Shown: positions 31,991 to 41,254 of the stretch, one piece after another
How positions within the stretch are numbered: position 1 is the first letter of the stretch
Layout: each line of letters starts with the position of its first letter
Source: Saccharothrix sp. NRRL B-16348
Lineage (GTDB): Bacteria; Actinomycetota; Actinomycetes; Mycobacteriales; Pseudonocardiaceae
Reading direction: 5' to 3'
Length of the DNA stretch: 64,000 bases
NCBI RefSeq assembly: GCF_001280085.1
Contig: NZ_LGED01000158.1
Span: 45,310 to 109,309 of the forward strand
The notes under the pieces: model-generated
Seen by the model: only the letters and a program-made list of their open reading frames with translations
The model's database searches: none
Told to the model about the DNA's origin: nothing
Made by a program: the position numbers and the translations under genes

Positions 31991-33145
31991 ATGCGCATCC
32001 CCTGGACCGAGGCGAGGCAGGCGGCCCGCCAGGCGGGCAAGCCGCTTGACGTGGTGGAACTGCCGTTGACACAGGCGTCGGGCGCGGTGCTGGCGGCGCC
32101 GTTGCGGGCGCTGGCGGCCGTGCCGTCGTTCGACAACTCGGCGATGGACGGTTACGCCGTGGCCGGGCGTGGACCGTGGATCGTGGTCGGCCGGGTGCGC
32201 GCGGGCGGCGTGGCGGGTTCCCTGGACGACGGTCAGGCGGTCGAGATCGCGACCGGCGCGCCCGTGCCGTGCGGTGCGGACGCCGTGCTGCCGGTGGAGC
32301 ACGCCGAAGTCGCCGGCGCACTGGTGCTGGGCGACGTGGTGCCCGGTCGGCACATCCGGCGGGTCGGCGAGAGCTGCCCCGCCGGTGAACTGCTGCTGCC
32401 GACGGGCGCAGTGGTGACGCCCGCCGTGCTCGGGCTGGCGGCGAGCGTCGGCCACGACACCCTTGCCGTGCACCGACGCCCCCGTGTCGCGGCCGTGATG
32501 ACGGGAGACGAGGTGGTGACCGCCGGCGTGCCCGGCCCGGGACGGGTGCGCGACGCGATCGGGCCCATGCTGCCGGGGTTGGTGCGCGCGGCGGGCGGCG
32601 AGCACCTGGGGACCACGCACCTCACCGACTACCCCGGCGCGCTGATCGAGGCGTTGTGGGAGATCGACGCGGACGTGATCGTGGTTGGCGGCGCGACGTC
32701 AGTCGGACCGGCCGATCACCTGCACGAGGCGTTGCGGGTGCTGCGCGCGGACGTGCGGGTGGACGGTGTGGCGTGCCGTCCGGGTCATCCGCAGGTGTTG
32801 GCCGTGCTGCCGGACGGGCGGTGCGTGGTCGGGCTGCCCGGCAACCCGTTCGCCGCGCTGGCCGCCGGCGTCACGTTGCTGGCGCCGCTGCTGGAGGCGT
32901 TGTCGGGGCGTGAGGTCGGGCCGCCGTGGACGGTCAGGTTGCCGGCGGCGCGGGCGCACGCGCACGACACGCGGCTGGTGCCGGTGGTGGTGTCCGGGCC
33001 GGTCGGCGTGCCGGTGGGGCACGACCAGCCGGGGACGTTGTGGGGCGCGGCGTTGGCGGACGGGCTCGCGGTGGTGCCGCCGGGTTTTCGGGACGGCGTG
33101 GTGGAAGTCGTGCCTGTCCACAGCAAGACGATAAGCGTATGGTGA
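31991..33145 (+). CDS. moeA: Molybdopterin molybdotransferase
   Basis: 384 residues. MoeA inserts molybdate into adenylylated molybdopterin to finish the cofactor used by formate dehydrogenase. Visible: SFDNSAMDGYAV near residue 45-56, EIATGAPVPCGADAVLPVE, the MoCF-like domain with VAAVMTGDEVVTAGV and VVGGATSVGPADHL, and VVGLPGNPFAALAA near residue 280. The domain order and length are normal. Being placed directly before the fds genes, with its own and a further operator downstream, suggests a dedicated copy for this dehydrogenase. Its stop overlaps operator copy 6. Confidence 0.9.
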   Translation: MRIPWTEARQAARQAGKPLDVVELPLTQASGAVLAAPLRALAAVPSFDNSAMDGYAVAGRGPWIVVGRVRAGGVAGSLDDGQAVEIATGAPVPCGADAVLPVEHAEVAGALVLGDVVPGRHIRRVGESCPAGELLLPTGAVVTPAVLGLAASVGHDTLAVHRRPRVAAVMTGDEVVTAGVPGPGRVRDAIGPMLPGLVRAAGGEHLGTTHLTDYPGALIEALWEIDADVIVVGGATSVGPADHLHEALRVLRADVRVDGVACRPGHPQVLAVLPDGRCVVGLPGNPFAALAAGVTLLAPLLEALSGREVGPPWTVRLPAARAHAHDTRLVPVVVSGPVGVPVGHDQPGTLWGAALADGLAVVPPGFRDGVVEVVPVHSKTISVW

Positions 33146-33160
33146 ATACGGTATACAGTC
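33145..33160. promoter_or_regulatory. TTGYATAC operator, copy 6, inverted (fds operon)
   Basis: AATACGGTATACAGTC on the + strand; its reverse complement GACTGTATACCGTATT matches ATTGYATACMGTAT at 12-13 of 14 positions. It sits between the moeA stop and fdsG, 22 bases before the fdsG start, so the dehydrogenase operon can be controlled separately from moeA. Confidence 0.6.
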
Positions 33161-33182
33161 TGCGAGCGACAGTGGAGGCCCC

Positions 33183-33647
33183 ATGACCGTGGTGGAACGG
33201 GTGCTCGCCGTGATCGAGGCGCACCGCGGCGACCGGGGCGCGCTGCTCCCGGTCCTGCACGGCATCCAGGCCGAGTTCGGCTACGTCGACCAGTCGGTGA
33301 TCCCGCTGGTGGCCAAGGAGCTGAACCTGTCGCGTGCCGACGTGCACGGCGTCGTCACCTTCTACAGCGACTTCCGCAGCGAGCCCGCCGGCCGCGTCAC
33401 CGTGCAGCTGTGCCGCGCGGAGGCGTGCCAGTCGGTCGGGGCGGAGCGCTTGGTCGCACACGCAGAGGTGACGTACGGCGTGAAGGTGGGCCAGACCAGC
33501 GAGGACGGCGCGGTCACTCTCGGCCAGGTGTTCTGCCTCGGCAACTGCGCCCTCGGACCCGCCGCCCAGGTCAACGGGCGGCTGCACGGACGGCTCGACC
33601 CGGCCCGGCTCGACGGGCTGGTCGACGCGGAGATGGAGATGCGATGA
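33183..33647 (+). CDS. fdsG: NAD-dependent formate dehydrogenase, gamma subunit (NuoE-like)
   Basis: 154 residues, thioredoxin-like [2Fe-2S] ferredoxin family. Cluster ligands appear as two pairs: CRAEAC in LCRAEACQSVG and CLGNC in VFCLGNCALGP. The N-terminal helical part (LLPVLHGIQAEFGYVDQSVIPLVAKELNLS) is as in NuoE. It passes electrons between FdsA and the flavin subunit FdsB in the cytoplasmic complex. GTGGAGG precedes the ATG and the stop overlaps fdsB (ATGA). Confidence 0.92.
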   Translation: MTVVERVLAVIEAHRGDRGALLPVLHGIQAEFGYVDQSVIPLVAKELNLSRADVHGVVTFYSDFRSEPAGRVTVQLCRAEACQSVGAERLVAHAEVTYGVKVGQTSEDGAVTLGQVFCLGNCALGPAAQVNGRLHGRLDPARLDGLVDAEMEMR

Positions 33648-35191
33648 CCACCACCGTGTACGTCCCGCGCGACGCCGCCGCGCTCTCGGTCGGCGCGGAC
33701 GCGGTCGCCGCCGCGATCACCCGGGAAGCCGCGCTCGCGGGTCGGGCCGTCCGGGTCGTGCGCAACGGCTCGCGCGGCATGCTGTGGCTGGAGACGCTGG
33801 TCGAGGTGGTCACCGACGCCGGCCGGATCGGCTACGGGCCGGTGACCGCCGACGCCGTGCCCGCGTTGGTCGCGGCCGGGATGCTGGACGGCGCGCACCA
33901 CGAGCTGCGGGTCGGCGTGGTCGAGGAGCTGCCGTGGTTCCGGGCGCAGCACCGGCTGTGCTTCGCGCGCGTCGGCGTCACCGACCCGTTGTCGCCCGAG
34001 GACTACCTCGCGCACGGTGGGATGACCGGTCTGCGGCGGGCGTTGGAGATCGGACCGGCGGCCACGGTCGCCGAGGTGACCGACTCCGGGTTGCGCGGAC
34101 GCGGCGGCGCGGGGTTCCCGGCGGGCATCAAGTGGAAGACCGTCGCGGACACGCCCGGCGAGCTGAAGTTCGTGTGCTGCAACGCCGACGAGGGCGACAG
34201 CGGCACGTTCGCCGACCGGATGCTCATCGAGGGCGACCCGTTCTGCCTGATCGAGGGAATGGCCATCGCGGCCTTCGCGGTCGGCGCCACCGAGGGCTAC
34301 ATCTACATACGGTCGGAGTACCCCGAAGCGGTGCGGACGTTCCGCCGGGCGATCGACATCGCCTACGCGCAGGGGTGGCTCGGGGACGACGTGCTCGGGT
34401 CCGGGCTGAGGTTCGACCTGATGGTGCGGGTCGGCGCGGGCGCGTACATCTGCGGCGAGGAGACCTCCATGCTGGAGAGCCTGGAGGGCAAGCGGGGCGT
34501 GGTGCGGGCGAAACCGCCGATCCCCGCGATCACCGGCCTGTTCGGCAAGCCGACCGTGGTGAACAACGTGCTGACGCTGGCGTCCGTGCCCGCCGTGCTC
34601 GCCGACGGCGGCGCGTCCTACCAGGCGTTGGGCGTGCAGCGGTCGCGTGGCACGCAGGTGTTCCAGCTCGCGGGGAACATCGCGCGCGGCGGCGTGTTCG
34701 AGACGGCGTTCGGCATCTCGCTGCGTGACCTGGTCGAGGTGCACGGCGGCGGCACGCTGTCGGGTCGGCCGGTGCGCGCGGTGCAGGTGGGCGGGCCGCT
34801 CGGGGCGTACCTACCGGTGTCCGGGCTGGACCTGGCGATGGACTACGAGGCGTTCGCCGAGGCGGGCGCGATGCTCGGCCACGGCGGGATCGTGGTGTTC
34901 GACGACACCGTGGACATGGCGTCGATGGCGCGGTTCGCGTTCTCGTTCTGCGCGGAGGAGTCCTGCGGCAAGTGCACGCCGTGCCGGGTCGGCGCGGTGC
35001 GCGGGGTCGAGGTGATCGACCGGATCGTCGGCGGCGAGGACGTCGACGACAACCTGGCCCTGCTCGGCGACCTCTGCGAGCTGATGACCGACGGGTCGTT
35101 GTGCGCGATGGGCGGCCTCACGCCCAACCCGGTGCGGAGCGCGCTCCAGCACTTCGCCGACGACTTCACCCCAAGGAGGGTCACGCCGTGA
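33644..35191 (+). CDS. fdsB: NAD-dependent formate dehydrogenase, beta subunit (NuoF-like, NAD/FMN site)
   Basis: 515 residues from the ATG overlapping the fdsG stop. An N-terminal thioredoxin-like region (~1-110) precedes the NuoF core, as usual in Fds/Hox-type diaphorases. Visible: the FMN/NAD loop SGLRGRGGAGFPAGIKW near residue 150, NADEGDSGTFADR, GAGAYICGEETSMLESLEG, and the [4Fe-4S] ligands in ESCGKCTPCRVG plus the distal Cys in DGSLCAMGG. It reduces NAD with electrons from formate. It overlaps fdsA by GTGA. Confidence 0.94.
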   Translation: MTTTVYVPRDAAALSVGADAVAAAITREAALAGRAVRVVRNGSRGMLWLETLVEVVTDAGRIGYGPVTADAVPALVAAGMLDGAHHELRVGVVEELPWFRAQHRLCFARVGVTDPLSPEDYLAHGGMTGLRRALEIGPAATVAEVTDSGLRGRGGAGFPAGIKWKTVADTPGELKFVCCNADEGDSGTFADRMLIEGDPFCLIEGMAIAAFAVGATEGYIYIRSEYPEAVRTFRRAIDIAYAQGWLGDDVLGSGLRFDLMVRVGAGAYICGEETSMLESLEGKRGVVRAKPPIPAITGLFGKPTVVNNVLTLASVPAVLADGGASYQALGVQRSRGTQVFQLAGNIARGGVFETAFGISLRDLVEVHGGGTLSGRPVRAVQVGGPLGAYLPVSGLDLAMDYEAFAEAGAMLGHGGIVVFDDTVDMASMARFAFSFCAEESCGKCTPCRVGAVRGVEVIDRIVGGEDVDDNLALLGDLCELMTDGSLCAMGGLTPNPVRSALQHFADDFTPRRVTP

Positions 35192-37998
35192 CGATCTTGA
35201 AGGAACCGGACTTCGGCACACCGGCCTCGACGTCCTCGACCTCGGTGACGGTGGAGGTCGACGGCATCCCGGTGACCGTGCCGGCGGGCACGTCCGTCAT
35301 GCGCGCGGCCGCGACCAGCGGCATCGACATCCCCAAGCTGTGCGCGACGGACAGCCTGGAGGCGTTCGGGTCGTGCCGGCTGTGCCTGGTGGAGATCGAC
35401 GGCAGGCGCGGCACGCCCGCGTCCTGCACCACGCCCGTCGCCGACGGGATGAGGGTTCGCACACAGACGCCGAAGCTGGAGAAGCTGCGGCAGGGCGTGA
35501 TGGAGCTCTACATCTCCGACCACCCGCTGGACTGCCTGACCTGCTCGGCCAACGGCGACTGCGAGCTGCAGGACATGTCGGGCGCGGTCGGGTTGCGGCA
35601 GGTGCGGTACGGGTACGAGGGCGAGAACCACCTGTCGTTGGAGAAGGACACCAGCAACCCATACTTCGACTTCGAGCCGTCCAAGTGCATCTCGTGCTCG
35701 CGGTGCGTGCGGGCGTGCGGCGAGGTGCAGGGCACGTTCGCGTTGACCATCCAGGGGCGCGGCTTCGAGTCGCAGGTGTCCGCGGCCGGCGTGCCGTTGA
35801 TGGAGTCCGACTGCGTGTCGTGCGGCGCGTGCGTGCAGGCGTGCCCCACGGCGACGTTGCAGGAGAAGTCCGTGGTGCAGCTGGGGATGCCCAGCCGGAC
35901 GGTGCTGACGACGTGCGCGTACTGCGGTGTCGGGTGCTCGTTCAAGGCCGAGCTGCGCGGTGACGAGCTCGTGCGGATGGTGCCGTACAAGGACGGTGGC
36001 GCGAACGAGGGTCACTCGTGCGTGAAGGGTCGGTTTGCGTTCGGCTACGCCACGCACCCGGACCGGGTGATGTCGCCGATGGTGCGGGAGAAGATCACCG
36101 ATCCGTGGCGTGAGGTGTCGTGGGAGGAGGCGATCGGCTACACCGCGTCACGGATGCGGGAGATCCAGGCCGCGCACGGCGTCGGGGCGATCGGCGGCAT
36201 CACGTCGTCGCGGTGCACCAACGAAGAGGTGTACGTGGTGCAGAAGCTCGTGCGGGCGGCGTTCGGGAACAACAACGTCGACACGTGCGCGCGGGTGTGC
36301 CACTCCCCCACCGGGTACGGGCTGAAGCAGACGTTCGGCGAGTCCGCGGGCACCCAGGACTTCCGGTCGGTGGCGGCGGCGGACGTGATCGTGGTGATCG
36401 GCGCCAACCCGACCGACGGGCACCCGGTGTTCGCGTCGCGGATGAAGCGGCGGCTGCGGGAGGGCGCTTCGCTGGTCGTGGTCGACCCGCGGCGGATCGA
36501 CCTGGTGCGCTCGCCGCACGTCGAGGCCACCCACCACCTGCAGTTGCAGCCCGGCACGAACGTGGCCGTGGTGAACGCGTTCGCGCACGTCGTCGTGACC
36601 GAAGGGCTGGTGGACTCCGACTTCGTGGCGTCGCGCTGCGAGGGGTACGAGGAGTGGGCGGAGTTCATCGCGCGGCCGGAGAACAGCCCGGAGGTGGTCG
36701 AGTCGATCACGGGGGTGCCGGCCGCGGAGATCCGTGCGGCGGCGAGGCTGTACGCGACGGGCGGGAACGCCGCGATCTACTACGGGCTGGGCGTGACCGA
36801 GCACAGCCAGGGGTCGACCATGGTGATGGGCATGGCGAACCTGGCCATGGCCACCGGCAACGTCGGCCGTGACGGCGTCGGCGTGAACCCGTTGCGCGGG
36901 CAGAACAACGTGCAGGGGTCGTGCGACATGGGGTCGTTCCCGCACGAGCTGCCGGGCTACCGGCACGTGTCCGACGACGCGGTGCGCACGGTGTTCGAGC
37001 AGGTGTGGGGGCGCAGCATCCTGCCGACGCCCGGCCTGCGCATCCCGAACATGTTCGACTCGGCCATCGCCGGCACGTTCCGCGGGCTGTTCGTGCAGGG
37101 TGAGGACATCGCGCAGTCCGACCCGAACCTCGCGCACGTGACGGCGGCGTTGACCGCGATGGACCTGGTCGTGGTGCAGGACCTGTTCCTGAACGAGACG
37201 TCGAAGTTCGCGCACGTGTTCCTGCCCGGCACGTCGTTCCTGGAGAAGGACGGCACGTTCACCAACGCCGAGCGCCGGATCAACCGGGTGCGGCCGGTGA
37301 TGGCGCCGAAGACCGGCAAGCACGAGTGGCAGATCGTGTGCGAGCTGGCGGCGGCGCTGGGCTACGACATGCCCTACACGCACCCGCGCGAGATCATGGA
37401 CGAGATCGCGGCGCTGACGCCGACGTTCGCCGGGGTGTCGTTCGCCGCGCTCGACCGGCTGGGCAGCATCCAGTGGCCGTGCGACGAGGACGCGCCGGCC
37501 GGCACGCCGACCATGCACGTGGACTCGTTCACCCGCGGCAAGGGCAGGTTCGTGCCGACGTCGTTCGTGCCGACGAGCGAGCGCACGACCCGCAAGTTCC
37601 CGTTGATCCTGACGACGGGGCGGATCCTGAGCCAGTACAACGTGGGCGCGCAGACCAGGCGGACGGCGAACATCGCCTGGCACCCGGAGGACGTGCTGGA
37701 GATCCACCCGCACGACGCCGAGGTGCGCGGGATCGGCGACGGCGACTCGGTCACGCTGGCGAGCCGGGTCGGCGCGACGTCCCTGCACGCGGTCATCTCC
37801 GACCGCATGCCGGTGGGTGTCGTGTACACGACGTTCCACCACCCCGTGACCGGGGCGAACGTGGTGACCACGGAGAACTCCGACTGGGCGACCAACTGCC
37901 CGGAGTACAAGGTCACCGCGGTCCAGGTCGCCCTCCGCGCCGACGCCGCCGAGGCCGCGGCGGTCCCGGGCACGCGTGAACGGGCGGTCGTCGACTGA
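35188..37998 (+). CDS. fdsA: NAD-dependent formate dehydrogenase, alpha (molybdenum catalytic) subunit
   Basis: 936 residues. GTG at 35188 overlaps the fdsB stop. N-terminal NuoG-like electron relay: [2Fe-2S] (CATDSLEAFGSCRLC...SC), the His-ligated cluster region HPLDCLTCSANGDC, two [4Fe-4S] ferredoxin clusters (CISCSRCVRAC; CVSCGACVQAC), and the catalytic-domain [4Fe-4S] beginning CAYCGVGC. The molybdenum ligand is Cys, not selenocysteine, in CARVCHSPTGYG (near residue 371), with the following His conserved. Bis-MGD binding segments such as GANPTDGHPVF and the C-terminal NSDWATNCPEYK are intact. This oxygen-tolerant class oxidises formate to CO2 in the cytoplasm and needs FdhD. Confidence 0.95.
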   Translation: MTILKEPDFGTPASTSSTSVTVEVDGIPVTVPAGTSVMRAAATSGIDIPKLCATDSLEAFGSCRLCLVEIDGRRGTPASCTTPVADGMRVRTQTPKLEKLRQGVMELYISDHPLDCLTCSANGDCELQDMSGAVGLRQVRYGYEGENHLSLEKDTSNPYFDFEPSKCISCSRCVRACGEVQGTFALTIQGRGFESQVSAAGVPLMESDCVSCGACVQACPTATLQEKSVVQLGMPSRTVLTTCAYCGVGCSFKAELRGDELVRMVPYKDGGANEGHSCVKGRFAFGYATHPDRVMSPMVREKITDPWREVSWEEAIGYTASRMREIQAAHGVGAIGGITSSRCTNEEVYVVQKLVRAAFGNNNVDTCARVCHSPTGYGLKQTFGESAGTQDFRSVAAADVIVVIGANPTDGHPVFASRMKRRLREGASLVVVDPRRIDLVRSPHVEATHHLQLQPGTNVAVVNAFAHVVVTEGLVDSDFVASRCEGYEEWAEFIARPENSPEVVESITGVPAAEIRAAARLYATGGNAAIYYGLGVTEHSQGSTMVMGMANLAMATGNVGRDGVGVNPLRGQNNVQGSCDMGSFPHELPGYRHVSDDAVRTVFEQVWGRSILPTPGLRIPNMFDSAIAGTFRGLFVQGEDIAQSDPNLAHVTAALTAMDLVVVQDLFLNETSKFAHVFLPGTSFLEKDGTFTNAERRINRVRPVMAPKTGKHEWQIVCELAAALGYDMPYTHPREIMDEIAALTPTFAGVSFAALDRLGSIQWPCDEDAPAGTPTMHVDSFTRGKGRFVPTSFVPTSERTTRKFPLILTTGRILSQYNVGAQTRRTANIAWHPEDVLEIHPHDAEVRGIGDGDSVTLASRVGATSLHAVISDRMPVGVVYTTFHHPVTGANVVTTENSDWATNCPEYKVTAVQVALRADAAEAAAVPGTRERAVVD

Positions 37999-38213
37999 TG
38001 AGCGGCACGACCCCACCCACCGTCCGCCTGGCGAACGAGATAGCCCGCCAGTTCGCCCACCAACCCCCGTCCTCCGCCGCGACCGCCATCGCCGGCCACA
38101 TCGAGCGCTTCTGGGACCCCCGGATGCGCACCGACCTGCAACACCACGTCGCCACCGCCCCAGAGTCCCTGGACCCGGTGGCGCTGGCGGCGGCCAAGCT
38201 GGTCGGCTCCTGA
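37998..38213 (+). CDS. fdsD: Formate dehydrogenase delta subunit
   Basis: 71 residues starting at the last base of the fdsA stop (TGATG). VRLANEIARQFAHQPP, IAGHIERFWDPRMR and the C-terminal LDPVALAAAKL match the small FdsD family, which is needed for assembly or activity of soluble formate dehydrogenases. It completes the fdsGBAD set; fdhD (fdsC) lies in the divergent operon instead of inside this one. Confidence 0.9.
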   Translation: MSGTTPPTVRLANEIARQFAHQPPSSAATAIAGHIERFWDPRMRTDLQHHVATAPESLDPVALAAAKLVGS

Positions 38214-38220
38214 CCGCTGC

Positions 38221-38301
38221 GGCTCAGGACTGCCGTGGCTCAGGACTGCCGTGGCTGCCCGCTGCTCGGGGTGACCGGCCCACCTGTCCGCCGGTCACCC
38301 C
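38221..38301 (+). terminator. Tandem 16-mer and strong terminator after fdsD
   Basis: GGCTCAGGACTGCCGT is duplicated head to tail at 38221-38252. GGGGTGACCGGC (38268-38279) then pairs perfectly with GCCGGTCACCCC (38290-38301), a 12-bp stem. It separates the formate dehydrogenase operon from the convergent ABC permease gene and may act in both directions. Confidence 0.75.
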
Positions 38302-38350
38302 GCCGGCAGCCCGGCTTGGTGTGTGCCCGTGACCGCTCCGGCCGCCGACG

Positions 38351-39544
38351 TCATGGCGTTGCCAGTGCCTCCGTCGGCGAGAGGCGGCTGGCTCGGACCG
38401 CCGGGTACAGGCCGGCGACGGCGCCGATGACGGCGGTGGCGGCTATGCCGCCCAGTGTTGCCCAGGCCGGCACCAGGGAAGGCCAGCCCTGGTAGGTGGC
38501 GTAGGCCGTGGTGACCAGGACGCCCAGGACCGCGCCCGCCGCGCCGCCCAGGGCGGAGAGGAGGAGTGATTCGGTCAGGAACTGGGTGCGGATCTGGGAC
38601 CTGGTGGCGCCCAGCGATCTTCGGAGGCCTATCTCGGCTCGGCGTTCCAGGACCGAGATGACCATGGTGTTGGCCACGCCGACGCCACCGACCAGCAGGG
38701 CGACCGCGCCCAGGCCGAGGAGCAGGGCGTTGAGGGTTTCGTCGGTCGCCTGTTTGGCCGCCAGGGCGTCCGACGGTCGGGACACCTCCACTTCGTCCGG
38801 GTGTTCGGGGTTGGCGGTGGCGGCCAGGTTCGCTTGGACGCTGTGCACGGCGTCCTCGCGGGATCTGGCGTACACCGTGGTCGGGTAGCCGTCGAAGCCC
38901 AGGTGCTGCTGGGCCACCGGCCAGCCGATCAGGGCCGCGGTGTCGAGTTCGGGCGCGAGGGGTGTTGGGTGCAGGACGCCCACCACGGTGAACCACTCGC
39001 CGCCCAGGTGGACGGGTTCGTTCGGGGCGGCCACGCCGAGGCGTTCGGCGGCCTTGTCGCCGAGGACCACGGCCGGGTAGCGGGCGGTGGCGTCGTTGAG
39101 GAAGACGCCTTTGGCGACCGACGCGCCGACGGTGTCCAGGAGGTCGGTCCTGGCGGCCAGGACGGCGATGCCGCCGGATTGGGTCTCGGGGATGTGGTCG
39201 TTGCGGTAGACGTGGGCGTCGACCACCTTCCCGGTCGCGGTGGTGGAGGTGACCGGCGCCATCCGGCCGATCATGCCCACCGACTCGGCGGGCAGGTGGG
39301 TCTGCTCGCCGAACAGGGTCTGGCCGGGGCCGACGGTCAGCAGGTTGGTGCCCAGCGCGGCGAGGCGGCGGTTGAGGTCCTCGCGGCTGGAGGTCGAGAT
39401 GCCGACCACCGAGATCATCGCCGCGATGCCGATCGCGATGCCCAACGCGGACAGCACCACCCGGGTCGGCCTGGCACGCAGGCCCGCGCCGCCCACGCGC
39501 AGCACGTCGGCCGGTGAGAGGCGGGCCGGTCGCAGGTCAGGCAT
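38351..39544 (-). CDS. MacB-like ABC transporter permease (FtsX domain)
   Basis: 397 residues. One N-terminal membrane segment (VVLSALGIAIGIAAMISVVGI, residues ~29-49), a large extracytoplasmic MacB core domain, then three C-terminal segments with the FtsX signature (GVANTMVISVLERRAEIGLRRSLGATRSQIRTQFL). It ends SRLSPTEALATP, a standard ending. With the ATPase and adaptor upstream it forms a tripartite-type exporter adapted to a Gram-positive wall. The start at 39544 overlaps the ATPase gene by 8 bases. Substrate probably a peptide, lipid or antibiotic; not determinable here. Confidence 0.88.
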   Translation of the reverse strand: MPDLRPARLSPADVLRVGGAGLRARPTRVVLSALGIAIGIAAMISVVGISTSSREDLNRRLAALGTNLLTVGPGQTLFGEQTHLPAESVGMIGRMAPVTSTTATGKVVDAHVYRNDHIPETQSGGIAVLAARTDLLDTVGASVAKGVFLNDATARYPAVVLGDKAAERLGVAAPNEPVHLGGEWFTVVGVLHPTPLAPELDTAALIGWPVAQQHLGFDGYPTTVYARSREDAVHSVQANLAATANPEHPDEVEVSRPSDALAAKQATDETLNALLLGLGAVALLVGGVGVANTMVISVLERRAEIGLRRSLGATRSQIRTQFLTESLLLSALGGAAGAVLGVLVTTAYATYQGWPSLVPAWATLGGIAATAVIGAVAGLYPAVRASRLSPTEALATP

Positions 39545-40202
39545 CGCGCACCACCCGGCCGTCGCGCACGTCCACCCGGCGCGGGAGGGTCGCGGCCACT
39601 TCCTGGTCGTGCGTGATGACGAGGACCGTGGTGCCCGCGTCGTTGAGGGAGCGCAGCAGCCGGAGGACGGCCTCGCCCGACTTCGAGTCGAGGTTGCCGG
39701 TGGGTTCGTCGGCGAGCAGCAGCGCGGGCCGCCCGACCACGGCACGGGCGATCGCCACGCGTTGCCGCTCGCCGCCGGACAGCTCGTGCGGGCGGTGGGT
39801 GAGCCGGTGGCCGAGGCCGACGGTCTCCAGTGCCTCCACGGCGCGTCGGCGGCGTTGCTTCAGCCCCACGCCGGTGTAGAGCAGGCCGTCGGCGACATTG
39901 TCCACTGTGGACACACCGGCGGTCAGGTGGAACTGCTGGAACACGAACCCGATCACGCTCGCCCGCAGCGCGGACAGGGCCCGGTCCGACAGGTCGCGGA
40001 CGGCGTGGCCGTCGATGCGCACCTCGCCGTGCGTCGGCCGGTCGAGGGTGCCGATGAGGTTGAGCATCGTCGACTTGCCGGACCCGGACGGGCCGACGAT
40101 GCCCACCAACTCGCCACGCCCGACGGTGAGCGACACGTCCCGCAAGGCGACCACCCCCTGGTACTCGCGACCGACATCACGCAACTCCACGACCGGCGTC
40201 AT
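39537..40202 (-). CDS. MacB/LolD-type ABC transporter ATP-binding protein
   Basis: 221 residues. Walker A GPSGSGKST (near residue 38-46), Q-loop FVFQQFHL, ABC signature LSGGERQR, Walker B LLLADEPTGNLD and the H-loop VITHDQEVA are all intact. The DEPTGNLDSKSGE wording is typical of the MacB/LolD group that drives mechanotransmission rather than classic import or export. The start at 40202 overlaps the adaptor stop by four bases, so adaptor, ATPase and permease are one coupled unit. Confidence 0.92.
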   Translation of the reverse strand: MTPVVELRDVGREYQGVVALRDVSLTVGRGELVGIVGPSGSGKSTMLNLIGTLDRPTHGEVRIDGHAVRDLSDRALSALRASVIGFVFQQFHLTAGVSTVDNVADGLLYTGVGLKQRRRRAVEALETVGLGHRLTHRPHELSGGERQRVAIARAVVGRPALLLADEPTGNLDSKSGEAVLRLLRSLNDAGTTVLVITHDQEVAATLPRRVDVRDGRVVRDA

Positions 40203-41254
40203 CGCGGCACCCCCACTTCCACGCCCTCGGCGATGCCCTCGCCGGCGACCTCGACCTGACCGGCGGCGAACAGGCCCGTCTCGACGGGCACGTGCCGTGT
40301 CGCGCCGTTCTCGACCACTTGCACGCCGTACTTGCCTTCGCCTAGGGACACCAGGGCGCCTACCGGCACGGTCAGCACGCCTTCCTTGCGCTCCGAGACG
40401 AGCAGGACGTCCACCGGTGCCGAGTCGAGGCGGCCCAGCGCACCCTGGTCGGCGACCGAGACCACGACGTCGATCGTGGTGGTGGGAGTCGAGCCCGCTT
40501 GGGTCGGGCTGCTGGTGGCGACGGTGCCCACCGACGCCACCGTGCCCTGGACCGACTTGCCGTCCGGCAGGCCGACGGTCGCCGCCACGCCCTCGGCCAC
40601 CAGGTGCTGCTTGCCGACGTCGAGCGGCACGACCACCACCCGGGTGGTACCGGTGTAGGTGAGGACGGGGCCGGTGGCGCGGCTGCCCGGCTGGGCCTTC
40701 AGCTCGGCCACCCGCACTTCGCCGCCGGCGACCACGACGTCCGTCGCCTGCACCGCTCCCGTCTCCGGCACGCCCAGCGCCTGCTGCCACGCGCGTACCG
40801 CCGTCGCCGTGCCGGCGGTGTAGGACTCGTCCACGGTGAACCCTCCGTAACCGAGTGCGAGCAGGTTCTCCTCCAGTTGGCGGACGTCGCCGCCGGTGGC
40901 GCCGGGTGCCAGCGACCGGTAGGCCGGTGTCGCGCCGAACAGCAGGGGGACGGGCCGGTCGTCCACCTCGTACACCGCCTGACCGCGTCCGATGACGGCG
41001 CCGGGCGCGGGCAACCAGGTGACGGTGCCCTGCGCGCCGACGGGCACGGGCGTGGCCGTGCCGTGGGTCAACGTGCCGGTGACCCGTTCGGTGCGGGTCA
41101 ACGTCGTCGCCGACACCTTCGCCGTGGCCGGTGGCAGGTTCGCCGCGCTCGCGGGCACCGGATCCGCACCACCGAGCCCGACCGCCGCGACACCGCCCGC
41201 CCCCAACACCACCAGCGCCCCCGCTACCCACGCGAGCCGCGCACGTCTGCTCAT
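40199..41254 (-). CDS. Periplasmic-adaptor-like protein with peptidoglycan-binding domain
   Basis: 351 residues. A single N-terminal membrane anchor (LAWVAGALVVLGAGGVAAVGL, within residues 7-28) is followed by a barrel-sandwich segment (GTVTWLPAPGAVIGRGQAVYEVDDRPV), a peptidoglycan-binding type 1 domain (GATGGDVRQLEENLLALGYGG...VRAWQQALGV) and beta-barrel domains (VPVGALVSLGEGKYGVQVVENG). Actinobacterial exporters of this kind couple a MacB-like permease to the wall. It heads the coupled adaptor-ATPase-permease unit. Degenerate copies of its first ~25 codons fill the upstream kilobase. Confidence 0.88.
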   Translation of the reverse strand: MSRRARLAWVAGALVVLGAGGVAAVGLGGADPVPASAANLPPATAKVSATTLTRTERVTGTLTHGTATPVPVGAQGTVTWLPAPGAVIGRGQAVYEVDDRPVPLLFGATPAYRSLAPGATGGDVRQLEENLLALGYGGFTVDESYTAGTATAVRAWQQALGVPETGAVQATDVVVAGGEVRVAELKAQPGSRATGPVLTYTGTTRVVVVPLDVGKQHLVAEGVAATVGLPDGKSVQGTVASVGTVATSSPTQAGSTPTTTIDVVVSVADQGALGRLDSAPVDVLLVSERKEGVLTVPVGALVSLGEGKYGVQVVENGATRHVPVETGLFAAGQVEVAGEGIAEGVEVGVPR

